NCBI GenBank assembly: GCA_021770005.1
Contig: JAETRV010000007.1
Span: 17,134-81,133, forward strand
DNA from: Anaerotruncus sp.
Lineage (GTDB): Bacteria > Bacillota > Clostridia > Oscillospirales > Ruminococcaceae
DNA: 64,000 bases
Reading direction: 5' to 3'
Shown here: piece by piece, positions 25,823 through 34,026 of the stretch
Numbering within the stretch: position 1 is the first letter of the stretch
Layout of the letters: each line of letters starts with the position of its first letter
The notes under the pieces: generated by a model
The model's database searches: none
Seen by the model: only the letters and a program-made list of their open reading frames with translations
Told to the model about the DNA's origin: nothing
Position numbers and translations under genes: made by a program

Positions 25823-26086
25823 TTACAGCAGGAAAAACAGGCAGGCGGCCGCCGCCCCGGCCAGCGCGGCAACGGCAATACGGATCAGATCCCCCGCGGA
25901 CAGCTTCTTTTTCGCATGGTTTTGCGGATCGAAGTCGATCTGCCCCAGATATTCTCCCGCATGCAGCTTGAGTTTCGCTTTGTCCTCCCCCTGTGCGGCG
26001 GGCCGCAGGAACAGGATTGCCTTTTCAAAATAGCGGTTATCGGTATGCACCACCTCGATCACCTTCTGGCTGACCCCTTTCAACAT
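25823..26086 (-). CDS. Small hypothetical protein with C-terminal membrane helix
   Basis: 87 residues. It begins MLKGVSQKVIEVVHTDNRYF and ends in a single hydrophobic helix (residues about 68-87), so it is tail-anchored. The N-terminal part (VIEVVHTDNRYFEKAILFLR) is seen in other Clostridia as a conserved small protein of unknown function (from memory). Ribosome site GGGGAGAAG upstream. No function assigned. Confidence 0.65.
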   Translation of the reverse strand: MLKGVSQKVIEVVHTDNRYFEKAILFLRPAAQGEDKAKLKLHAGEYLGQIDFDPQNHAKKKLSAGDLIRIAVAALAGAAAACLFFLL

Positions 26087-26220
26087 AGGCTTCTCCCCTT
26101 TCCGGATTTGTCCAAACTATTTTTTACCGCTCTACTGGAATTATTCCCTTGTCAAGCGTCATTTTATACAAAAACAAAAACAGCCTGCATATGGCTGAAT
26201 ACACCGAAAGTATTAACATG

Positions 26221-26357
26221 CCGTTGAAAACACCGTGGAAAACCCTTTAAAATCTCCCTGTTCAGTGGAAAAGTCCGTGGAAACTGTAGAAAACTATTGG
26301 ATTTCAAGCGGTTTTCCACCGGGAAAAGTTTTCACAGATTCCACAAAGTTTTGCACA
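26221..26357. other. Cluster of DnaA-box-like motifs
   Basis: In 137 bases there are about nine copies of GTGGAAAA or its complement TTTTCCAC and close variants: 26235, 26265, 26277, 26286 (TGTAGAAAA), 26311 (TTTTCCACC), 26329 (TTTTCACA), 26339 (TTCCACA) and 26349 (TTTTGCACA, a full match to TTWTNCACA). An AT-rich tract follows to about 26515. The rest of the 450-base gap shows no gene. Whether DnaA binds is not known. Confidence 0.5.
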
Positions 26358-26538
26358 TCCCATTTTTTCCAGCCTGCCAGAAAAGCAGGCAGTCAATTAC
26401 CCTCTGTAATCAGCTGCCTGGATACGTCCGTAAATTTTCGTAAAATTCCATAAAATTTTCAGAGAAATTTTTATTTTCTTTTTCGCTGTAATCTGGTATA
26501 CTGATAACATTCCACTTTTGCACCAAGGAGGGGGAACT

Positions 26539-27393
26539 TTGTCGAACGCTGCATTGCAGATCCCCGTTCGTTTCGACGAATTGGGCGTTCTCCTGCCGGA
26601 CCTTCCCGACTTTGACCTCGCGCAGACCCTCGATTGTGGACAGGCGTTTCGTTGGGAAGAACAAATGGACGGCAGTTTTATCGGCATTGCGCACAAAAGA
26701 CGCTGCCGCATCTCGCGGGAAGGGGATGGGGTGCGGCTTTGGGAGGTCAGCCGAACGGCTTTCGAGCAGGTCTGGTATTCCTATTTCGATCTCGGTCGGG
26801 ATTATGCTGCCCTGAAACGCAGTTTTTCCTCCGACCCCGCCCTCGCTCGGGCGGTCGCCTATGCCCCGGGTATCCGGGTGCTGCGACAGGAGCCGTGGGA
26901 GGCGCTCTGCTCGTTTATCATCAGCCAGAACAACCACGTCAAGCGGATTAAGGGGATCATCGCCCGATTTTGTGAACTGCTGGGGGAGCCAGCCGAAGGG
27001 GGCGGATTCGCGTTCCCTGAGCCTGAAACGGTCGCCGCCTGCTCCCCAGACGACCTCGCCCCCCTGCGTGCGGGGTTCCGCGCCCGCTATCTGGTGGACG
27101 CCGCGCAGAAGGTGGTTTCGGGCCAGGTCGATCTCCAGGCATGCTGTTCCATGCCGGTCGATGAAGCCCGGGCGATGCTCACCCGGATTACCGGCGTGGG
27201 GATCAAGGTCGCGGACTGCGCCCTGCTTTACGGGTGCGGAAGGGTGGAATGCTTCCCAATCGATGTCTGGATGCGGCGGGTAATGGAACACCTCTATCCA
27301 GACGGTTTACCGGATTGCGTCAGCGGATATGAGGGGATTGCCCAGCAGTACCTCTTTCATTATGCGCGCACCACCGGCTTGGGGACCGTTTGA
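26539..27393 (+). CDS. ogg: 8-oxoguanine DNA glycosylase (Ogg family)
   Basis: 284 residues; base-excision repair glycosylase/AP lyase. An N-terminal OGG_N domain (LAQTLDCGQAFRWEEQMDG) precedes the HhH-GPD domain: SFIISQNNHVKRIKGII, then the helix-hairpin-helix ITGVGIKVADCALLYGCGRV with the Schiff-base Lys, and the catalytic Asp in FPIDVWMRRV. TTG at 26539 is chosen because AAGGAGGGGG lies just upstream; an earlier TTG would precede that site. Confidence 0.92.
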   Translation: MSNAALQIPVRFDELGVLLPDLPDFDLAQTLDCGQAFRWEEQMDGSFIGIAHKRRCRISREGDGVRLWEVSRTAFEQVWYSYFDLGRDYAALKRSFSSDPALARAVAYAPGIRVLRQEPWEALCSFIISQNNHVKRIKGIIARFCELLGEPAEGGGFAFPEPETVAACSPDDLAPLRAGFRARYLVDAAQKVVSGQVDLQACCSMPVDEARAMLTRITGVGIKVADCALLYGCGRVECFPIDVWMRRVMEHLYPDGLPDCVSGYEGIAQQYLFHYARTTGLGTV

Positions 27394-27435
27394 AAAAGAC
27401 GGTTCCGAGCGGTTAAAATTCCCGTTCGACAGGAT

Positions 27436-27463
27436 TTGACATTCTTTGCAGATGCATTATAAT
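27436..27463 (+). promoter_or_regulatory. Sigma-A promoter
   Basis: TTGACA (27436-27441), 16-base spacer, TATAAT (27458-27463), about 44 bases before the next start codon. Confidence 0.65.
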
Positions 27464-27506
27464 AGGGATAAGCAGTTTTATCTTTCTACAGGCGGTGAAT
27501 GGAACA

Positions 27507-28304
27507 ATGGGTCTGACTTACGCACAGTTCAAACGGCTCAAGCCGGTCTATAAACGCAGGATCATCATGGTGGGGATCATCGGGTTTGCTCTTTTTGTCC
27601 TGCTTCTTCTTGGAATTTCCCGTCTGATCTCGTTTGCCCAGCTTCGGCTGAATACCACCAGATTGCAGGATACCACGGCCGCGTCGGTCCTCCAAAAGGA
27701 TACTATGCAGGAGATTATCCGGATCATTGGGCAGGACAACGCCTCCAAGCTGCTGACCCTCGACAGCACCATGACCGTACAGGACAACGGCACCCGCAGC
27801 GGGATTGTGACCGATCTGACCATCCATATGGTGAATCTTGCTTCCAATAATGAAGCGGAATATTGGACGATCACCGCCAACGAAAAGCGGGCCACCCTGC
27901 AAAAGACCGAGACCCGCCGGGAAAATATGACCGCGCTGACGATGCGCAAAGTGCCATTCAACAGCTATTTCCCAGCGCTCTCCCGGGTTACGAGTGCGAT
28001 GCCCTTCCTGCTGGAAAATGCGCCGGTTGGCGAAAACGGGCTTTATCACTTTGTAGACGACTTCGATAACAACCAGGACCCTGCCTATGAAAACCTTGTC
28101 ACCGAGGAGACCCCGCTCGTGCTTGTCTCGAGCCTCGGCGCAGTTTCCAAAATTGCGAACGAATTCTCCCTCTACAACCGGTACGCGCCCACCAAGGTTT
28201 CGGTGCAGGTGGTCGATGACGACCGCTCTACTACAAAAAAAACCGTCCTGGAAGAGGAAGAATTCCGGTTTGTGATGATGTTTGAGGTTGGCAACTTTAT
28301 CTGA
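27507..28304 (+). CDS. Hypothetical single-pass membrane protein
   Basis: 265 residues. A short basic N-terminus (FKRLKPVYKRR) is followed by one membrane helix (IIMVGIIGFALFVLLLLGIS, about residues 18-40), then an extracytoplasmic domain of about 220 residues with no motif I recognise. ATG at 27507 has AGGCGGTG about 8 bases upstream. It has its own promoter and terminator. Function unknown. Confidence 0.7.
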   Translation: MGLTYAQFKRLKPVYKRRIIMVGIIGFALFVLLLLGISRLISFAQLRLNTTRLQDTTAASVLQKDTMQEIIRIIGQDNASKLLTLDSTMTVQDNGTRSGIVTDLTIHMVNLASNNEAEYWTITANEKRATLQKTETRRENMTALTMRKVPFNSYFPALSRVTSAMPFLLENAPVGENGLYHFVDDFDNNQDPAYENLVTEETPLVLVSSLGAVSKIANEFSLYNRYAPTKVSVQVVDDDRSTTKKTVLEEEEFRFVMMFEVGNFI

Positions 28305-28332
28305 CCTGTCTCTTGTAATCGGGAAAACACCC

Positions 28333-28369
28333 CAGCGTTCCTACCTTTTGGCCGGGACGCTGTTTTTTC
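28333..28369 (+). terminator. Intrinsic terminator
   Basis: CAGCGTTCC pairs with GGGACGCTG, followed by six T. Confidence 0.85.
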
Positions 28370-28424
28370 GTCCAACCGGCGCAAAGGGTTGGCTCTTAGA
28401 GCCTCTTTAAAACCGAACGCTTTA

Positions 28425-28591
28425 CGCAATTTTTCTCGGAAAATTGCGGTTCTCAAAGGCCGCGCCTTTGGCCGCGCTTATCTCTGGCGAGAGATAAGCG
28501 CGGAACGCTTTCTCCTGAGAAGCGCTTTTTTCGGGTGAATTGCCGCCTAAAGGCGGCAAGAGGGGGCTTTTTGCAAGAGAAAAAGCCCCCT
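28425..28591. repeat. Dense array of six adjacent inverted repeats
   Basis: Successive stems: CGCAATTTT/AAAATTGCG (28425-28448); GGCC/GGCC; CCGCGCTTATCTCT/AGAGATAAGCGCGG (28472-28503, perfect); CGCTTTCTC/GAGAAGCG then T6 (28506-28532); TTGCCGCCT/AGGCGGCAA (28540-28558); AGGGGGCTTTTT/AAAAAGCCCCCT (28561-28591). No ORF. This fills most of the 330-base gap before the DUF3788 gene. Confidence 0.7.
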
Positions 28592-28634
28592 ATACCAGAT
28601 CCCCCAAAAAAATTTAGAAACCGAGGTTCCGCTT

Positions 28635-29081
28635 ATGATTTGCAGAGAAAACCACGCCTACCGCCCCTCCATGGCTGAAATGAGCGAATACATTCACAAT
28701 CCCTTGTGGGACGCTTTTTGCGCATATCTGGAAGAGACCTACCAAGTGAACCCGTCGATGGCTTTCAGCAGATGCAGCTTGGAGCCTGGATGGAACATCA
28801 AGTTCCAAAAAGGAGGCCGGACTTTATGCACAGTGTACCCGAGAGAAAATACCTTTACCGTGATGGTTGTCATCGGAAGGAAGGAAAAGGAGCGTTTTGA
28901 ACAGGTGCTCCCCTCCTTCTGCTCCGAGCTCCAGCAGCTCTATCGGGACACCAAGGAAGGCAATGGACAAAAGTGGCTGATGATCGATTTGGAGAATGAG
29001 GGCGCGCTTTACAAGGATGTCAAACGCATCTTGGAGATCAGGTATCCTCGAAACAGAAGGGTCAGCAGCGCTCCAAAATGA
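28635..29081 (+). CDS. DUF3788 family protein
   Basis: 148 residues, soluble. WNIKFQKGGRTLCTVYPREN and FTVMVVIGRKEKERFEQVL match the DUF3788 core (W-x-x-K-F-x-x-x-G-x-x-L-C-T-x-Y-P). Function unknown; possibly a YdhG-related small binding fold. Weak ribosome site GAGG at 28623. Its last 20 bases overlap the end of spoIIE on the other strand. Confidence 0.75.
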   Translation: MICRENHAYRPSMAEMSEYIHNPLWDAFCAYLEETYQVNPSMAFSRCSLEPGWNIKFQKGGRTLCTVYPRENTFTVMVVIGRKEKERFEQVLPSFCSELQQLYRDTKEGNGQKWLMIDLENEGALYKDVKRILEIRYPRNRRVSSAPK

Positions 29082-31398
29082 CGGCAATCGCCGTCACGTC
29101 ATCCTCGTGTCCATCGCTGCGGCGGCGTTTCGCTTCGGTGACAATCCGTTCGCTCAACTCCTTGGGATCATCCCCTGAAAAGTGCTCCAGCTCGCTGACA
29201 ATCCACCCGTAGCCGCTGGTGACCGCCCCATCCGAGACCATCAGGATCACGTCCCCTTCGCGCAGGGTGACCGCATTTTTCTCGAAGCTGACCCCGCCCA
29301 GAATGCCGACCGGCAGCGAACGCGATTCGACATATCCGCCCTTGCCCGACTTGCGCAGGAAGGTCGGCGCAGCGCCCGCCTTGTAGAACTCAGCGCAGCC
29401 GGTGTAGAGGTCCACCCCGGTGATGTCAATGGTGGCGAGCGATTCCTCCCCCGATTTGACCAACAGGGCCGAATTGACCAGCTTGAGCGCCGCGTCCAGG
29501 CTCACGCCCGCTTCGATCAGTCGTTTGAGCAGCTCAGCGGTCATCGTCGAATCGACCGCCGCCGCGCCGCCGCTGCCCATCCCGTCCGAGAGGATGATAT
29601 TGACCCGCCCGCCTTGCGGGTCTGCGTAGCTATAGCTGTCGCCGCAGAGCCGGGATTCTCCGCTACCTACTTGGGATGCGCCCCACCGCACCGTGTAAAA
29701 CGCCTTTTCGGTGAAGGTCAGGGTGCAGATGGTTTTGTCGAGCGAATCCCGCCGGGCAGGCAGTTCAAACTCCCGTCCGCATAGCTCGGATAGGCCACAG
29801 GTTAGCTCCTCCGCCCCAATCCGGTTGAATTTGTAGACCGGGATCACCAGTTCGAGGGTCATGTTGGCACCACTGTCCAGGGTGCAGGAGACCCGGTCGG
29901 GGAAGACCGAGAGGGATTCCAGATACGACCTGACCTGCGCGGCGGTCTGGCTATCCTGTGCGGCAAGCGCGCCCAGCTCCCGGCCCATCGAGTCGATCAT
30001 CAGGGCCATCCCTTCAAACTGGTCGGTAACCACCCCGCGCACCTGCGCAACCTTTCGCCGCATCGTCTCCCGCGCGGTGAATTCCGAAAATTTCCGGCTG
30101 ATCTGTTCAGAGAGCGCGGGAAGGCTGGGGCAGGCCCGCGCAAAATAGTCCGGGAAATCCAGCTCGGAGAGCCGGCCGGTTTTCCGCAAAATTCCCAACA
30201 TATCATTCATCACGTTGCTGGTATCGCTGTATCGGAGCTGCCAGCAGACCGTCCGATTGCGGCACCGGCGGCAAACCTCGTCCGCCGCACAGTGGTAGAC
30301 CGAGGAGATATCTCCGTTGACCATCCCGGACAGTTTTTCGTTCACCCGCCGGGTGGTCTCCGCGACGTCCCGCAGCGCGTCCGAGATGTTCTCGATCCGC
30401 CCGGTGAGCATCTCCCGGTAGGTATCCTCCTGTACCGCGTCCCCCTGTGTTCCGCGCATGGCTAGACGCTGTAGCCGTTCGGTCGAAATCAGCATCGAGA
30501 AAGCGCTTGCCACGAAGATTTCCGCGAGCAGGCGGTAATCCGCGCCCGACCGGGAGGCGAGCATCGCAAATAGGTTGATGAGGATGAACACCCCAGCCGA
30601 CGCAAACTTTCCCAGCGGGGCAAACACCCCGGCGAGCAGGCCGCCAAATCCGTAGGTACCCATTAGGAACGCCTGTCCGCCGCCGAGCACCCCCGCAGAC
30701 ACCCCCGCCGCAACCCCGGCGATTGCGCCGCCCGCTTCCCGCGCTGTCTGCGCGGCGAGCAGGATGGTCAGGCAGGCGAGCACCCGGCCGATCGAAAGCC
30801 CGAAAAGATGCAGGTTGACCAGCGCGAGGATCGCGATACAAAAGGTGATCATCACGCTGGTAATGTCTGATTGGCGGGCATTTTCAAGCCCTTCCTCAAT
30901 CGCATGGATCGTGCGGGAGAAGAAGTATCCCGCACAGCAGGCGAGCAGGATTTCCGAAAGCGCGAGCATCAGGTCGTAGATGTTTCCGCCCGAGATCACC
31001 GTCAAGGCGAGGGACGGGATTCCCAGTGCAGCAGCGCAGACTGCCAAACGCGGAATCCGCAAACTCTGGGCGAACGACCCGCTTTCGCTTCCCCAGCGCA
31101 GCAGGAAGAGCAGGAGCATCGCCGCCACATATTTGATGTTGGTCACCAGCCGGAAGGAGACAAGATAGCCGAGCGTCGCTCCCAAAACTGCCGCAGCATA
31201 ATCCTTCTTTTTGGCCGCAGCCGCAAACGCGACCCCGAAAGGGGCCAGGCCGCCCAGTACCAGCGCATTTGCCGAAAGGAACCCGGTCACCGCACAGCCA
31301 AGATACTCCATCTCCAGCCGGTGGGCGCGCAGCGTCTGCCGCGCCCGCGCCCCCAATGCTGCCCCGGCTACCCCTGATCTGTTCTGCATAAAATTCAC
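29062..31398 (-). CDS. spoIIE: Stage II sporulation protein E (PP2C-type serine phosphatase)
   Basis: 778 residues. About ten N-terminal membrane helices (residues about 30-320) are followed by a linker domain with Cys pairs (CRRCRNRTVCWQL) and a C-terminal PP2C domain. The metal-binding motifs are GDSYSYADPQGGRVNIILSD with DGMGSGGAA and, near the end, ILMVSDGAV. SpoIIE dephosphorylates SpoIIAA-P to activate sigma-F in the forespore and acts at the polar septum. GTG at 31398 has GAGGG 4 bases upstream; ATG at 31389 is an alternative. Presence shows a spore former. Confidence 0.93.
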   Translation of the reverse strand: MNFMQNRSGVAGAALGARARQTLRAHRLEMEYLGCAVTGFLSANALVLGGLAPFGVAFAAAAKKKDYAAAVLGATLGYLVSFRLVTNIKYVAAMLLLFLLRWGSESGSFAQSLRIPRLAVCAAALGIPSLALTVISGGNIYDLMLALSEILLACCAGYFFSRTIHAIEEGLENARQSDITSVMITFCIAILALVNLHLFGLSIGRVLACLTILLAAQTAREAGGAIAGVAAGVSAGVLGGGQAFLMGTYGFGGLLAGVFAPLGKFASAGVFILINLFAMLASRSGADYRLLAEIFVASAFSMLISTERLQRLAMRGTQGDAVQEDTYREMLTGRIENISDALRDVAETTRRVNEKLSGMVNGDISSVYHCAADEVCRRCRNRTVCWQLRYSDTSNVMNDMLGILRKTGRLSELDFPDYFARACPSLPALSEQISRKFSEFTARETMRRKVAQVRGVVTDQFEGMALMIDSMGRELGALAAQDSQTAAQVRSYLESLSVFPDRVSCTLDSGANMTLELVIPVYKFNRIGAEELTCGLSELCGREFELPARRDSLDKTICTLTFTEKAFYTVRWGASQVGSGESRLCGDSYSYADPQGGRVNIILSDGMGSGGAAAVDSTMTAELLKRLIEAGVSLDAALKLVNSALLVKSGEESLATIDITGVDLYTGCAEFYKAGAAPTFLRKSGKGGYVESRSLPVGILGGVSFEKNAVTLREGDVILMVSDGAVTSGYGWIVSELEHFSGDDPKELSERIVTEAKRRRSDGHEDDVTAIAVILERC

Positions 31399-31533
31399 CC
31401 ATCCCTCATATACTGAAAAGTTTATCTGTTACTACCTATTGTAAGGAGGGCGGCGCGCGGAAGTTGTCTAAAGCGGGTGTCGGATTTTGCGGGACTACAT
31501 CCGCGCAAAAGGATTGAAAACAAGCGGGGTTTG

Positions 31534-31619
31534 TGCTAAAATAGCCGCAAAGCAGCTATTTTAGCGGGGGATATGGCCAAAACAATCAGCGGGCAGCCGT
31601 CCGCTGACGTTCCGATGGC
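31534..31619 (+). repeat. Repeat family C, copy 1
   Basis: A hairpin CTAAAATAGC...GCTATTTTAG is followed by GGATATGGCCAAAAC, GCGGGCAGCCG and GTTCCGATGGC. The same order and sequence occur at 51781-51871 (same strand) and 55008-55096 (opposite strand). The rest of the 407-base gap to the histidine kinase gene shows no other feature. Confidence 0.75.
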
Positions 31620-31814
31620 ATATGTATGGCCCTTTTGTCTCCATGGAGGGCCGTTGTGTCGTTTTATGGCGTACTGCATATGTTACATCAGGGCCAAAAC
31701 CAGCGGAATGACTTTACGATTTGTTTGATGCGGAAACCTCCTCTGGATGGGTCTCCTTCTGTAGGTCTATCGGTGGGGAAGGGAACCGGGTGAGCGCAAG
31801 GTGGTATGGCAGCT

Positions 31815-34010
31815 ATGAAATCGAATTCCAAAGGCTTCTTTGTTTTGAAAATTGTTGCTGGCCTTTTGATCATTAGTATCACAATGGCGGTCTATATCAG
31901 CCAACTAAACCAGATGGTGACACATAATATGCTGAATACCATCAGTGAGCTGGCCCATCACGACAAACGGAGCATCGAAGCGTTTATCGAAACGAGCTGG
32001 GATGAGCTGGAAGGGATGGCGCAACGGTTTGCGACCTACCGCTGTGAGACCATTCTTGAGATGGAGACCCGCATGAATCTGGAATGTGCTACCAGCGATT
32101 TCTCACATATTTATCTCTTGGCTGAGGATGGAAAGATCTACACAGATAAGTATGTGGTCTATGACCCTGCGCAGGATACGCTGGACCGGCAGGTTGATCT
32201 GCGGCCGTACTTTTCCAACGGGGAGGACCGGGTCGTGACCCGCTGGGACGACAAGGCGGAAGCGGCAGGGATGTCCAGAGAATACGTCCTTTACGGAGTT
32301 CGCCTGGAAGATTTCGAGGTGGATGGGATCAAGATGCGTGCTTTGATCGGCCTGAGCGATACCAACACCATCCAGCGCCATATCGTTTTGGACAGCTTTT
32401 TGAAAGACGGCGTCCGGCGCGGCTACTGCGCGGTAGTCAGCACTTCGGGCGAATATGTCATTGGCATCCAGAAAACCCTTTACTTAAACGAAGTGAATAA
32501 TTTTTACCATGTACTGTCCGCAGGCACCTACGCGGAGCTGACCAACGAGCAGATTGCCCAGAAGCTGGAAAACTCTGAAACGTTCAGTTTCCATTATACG
32601 GATGTGGACGGAGTGGGAAAGCTGCTTTATTTCACCCCTTTCGATGGCAATATCGACTGGTACTTTATGATGGTCGTGGAAAGCAGGGCTTTTACCGAGC
32701 GAAGCCAGGCGTTTGCGATCCTGAGCGTTGCGATGCTGGTGATCGTGATGTTGGTTGCAACCCTTCTTTTGCTGGCGCTGACAGCGTCCCACTATAAGAC
32801 GGTGCAGGCGGTTGCCCGGGCGAAGTCCCAAAGCGAATTCCTCTCCAACATGAGCCATGAGATCCGTACCCCGCTCAACGGCTTGATTGGGCTGAACCAT
32901 CTGATGATGACCCGTATCGGAAATCCGGGACAGGAGGAGCAGGTCAAGGACTGGCTGCGCAAATCCCACAGCACTGCAAACTATCTGCTTTCTCTGGTGA
33001 ACGATGTGTTGGACATGTCCAAACTACAGGCCGGCAAGGTCGATCTGATCAGCGAGCCGATCCTGGTGGAAACGTTGGTTGACGCAATCTGGTCGATGCA
33101 GAGGGATAATATCGAAAGCCGGGAAGTCCAGTTTGTGGTTGAGCAGGAGATTCCAGTCCCCTGTGTGATGGGGGACAGCACCCGGATCAAACAGGTATTG
33201 ATGAATATTGTGGGCAACGCTGCCAAGTTTACTTCCAAGGGCGGCTGCATCACCCTTTCCGTCAGCCAGGAAAAAACGGACGAAACGCATGTCACCACCA
33301 TCTATCGCTGTCAGGATACGGGCGTGGGCATGAGCAAAGAGTTTGTTGAAAGGATTTTCGATGCATTCAGCCAGGAGCGCAACAAAAATTCCGACAGCGT
33401 CAAGGGGACCGGACTCGGTATGGCGATCAGCAAGCTGTTGGTGGATGCGATGGGCGGAGAAATCCGCGTGGAGAGCGAGCTGAATGTGGGGACGGTGTTT
33501 ACCGTCTCACTCCCTGCTGAGATTGCGGATGCGGAATCGGAGTATGCAGACCAGTGCTTCCCTCAGATGCTGGCAGAGGATCACCCGGCGCATCCCGGTA
33601 GGCCGGTGAAAGTTCTGATGGCAGAGGATAATGAGCTGAATGCCGAAATCCTGATGGATATTTTAACCGACGAAGGATTCGAGGTGGTGCATGCCGAAAA
33701 CGGGCAGGAGGCTGTGCGGCGGTTTGCGGAATCCAGCCCCGGTGAGTTTGACATCATCCTGATGGATATGCAGATGCCAGTGTTGGACGGCTGCTCAGCT
33801 GCGATGGAGATTCGCAGTCTGAACCGGCCGGACGCTAAAACGGTTGTCATCTTTGCCTGCACCGCGAATACGTTTAAAGAGGACCGGGACCGGGCTGTTG
33901 AAAGCGGGATGAACGATTTTCTGGCCAAACCGATTGATGTCAACGTCCTTTTGAACAAGCTAAGTGCAGGGGGCGCCAGCACTTCCCCGAATACCAGCAC
34001 CAAATTCTGA
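31815..34010 (+). CDS. Hybrid sensor histidine kinase/response regulator
   Basis: About 731 residues. Membrane helix 1 (about residues 8-30), an extracytoplasmic sensor of about 270 residues (Cache-like), membrane helix 2 (about 300-325), then HisKA with the phosphoacceptor His in SNMSHEIRTPLNGLIG (about residue 348). ATPase boxes follow: N in NIVGNAAKF, G1 DTGVGM, F DAFSQE, G2 GTGLGM. A C-terminal receiver has EDNELNAEI and the phosphoacceptor Asp in LMDMQMP (about residue 651). No output domain follows, so phosphate must pass on or act locally. ATG at 31815 (AAGGTGG 10 bases upstream); 31806 is possible. The next gene, 16 bases on, is a solute-binding lipoprotein that may present ligand to the sensor. 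Confidence 0.88.
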   Translation: MKSNSKGFFVLKIVAGLLIISITMAVYISQLNQMVTHNMLNTISELAHHDKRSIEAFIETSWDELEGMAQRFATYRCETILEMETRMNLECATSDFSHIYLLAEDGKIYTDKYVVYDPAQDTLDRQVDLRPYFSNGEDRVVTRWDDKAEAAGMSREYVLYGVRLEDFEVDGIKMRALIGLSDTNTIQRHIVLDSFLKDGVRRGYCAVVSTSGEYVIGIQKTLYLNEVNNFYHVLSAGTYAELTNEQIAQKLENSETFSFHYTDVDGVGKLLYFTPFDGNIDWYFMMVVESRAFTERSQAFAILSVAMLVIVMLVATLLLLALTASHYKTVQAVARAKSQSEFLSNMSHEIRTPLNGLIGLNHLMMTRIGNPGQEEQVKDWLRKSHSTANYLLSLVNDVLDMSKLQAGKVDLISEPILVETLVDAIWSMQRDNIESREVQFVVEQEIPVPCVMGDSTRIKQVLMNIVGNAAKFTSKGGCITLSVSQEKTDETHVTTIYRCQDTGVGMSKEFVERIFDAFSQERNKNSDSVKGTGLGMAISKLLVDAMGGEIRVESELNVGTVFTVSLPAEIADAESEYADQCFPQMLAEDHPAHPGRPVKVLMAEDNELNAEILMDILTDEGFEVVHAENGQEAVRRFAESSPGEFDIILMDMQMPVLDGCSAAMEIRSLNRPDAKTVVIFACTANTFKEDRDRAVESGMNDFLAKPIDVNVLLNKLSAGGASTSPNTSTKF

Positions 34011-34026
34011 AGAGAGGAATGCAAGA

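Noticed and set aside
26221..26515. Calling this a replication origin outright
   Set aside because: Usual origin neighbours are missing and skew cannot be assessed from this window; kept only as a motif cluster.
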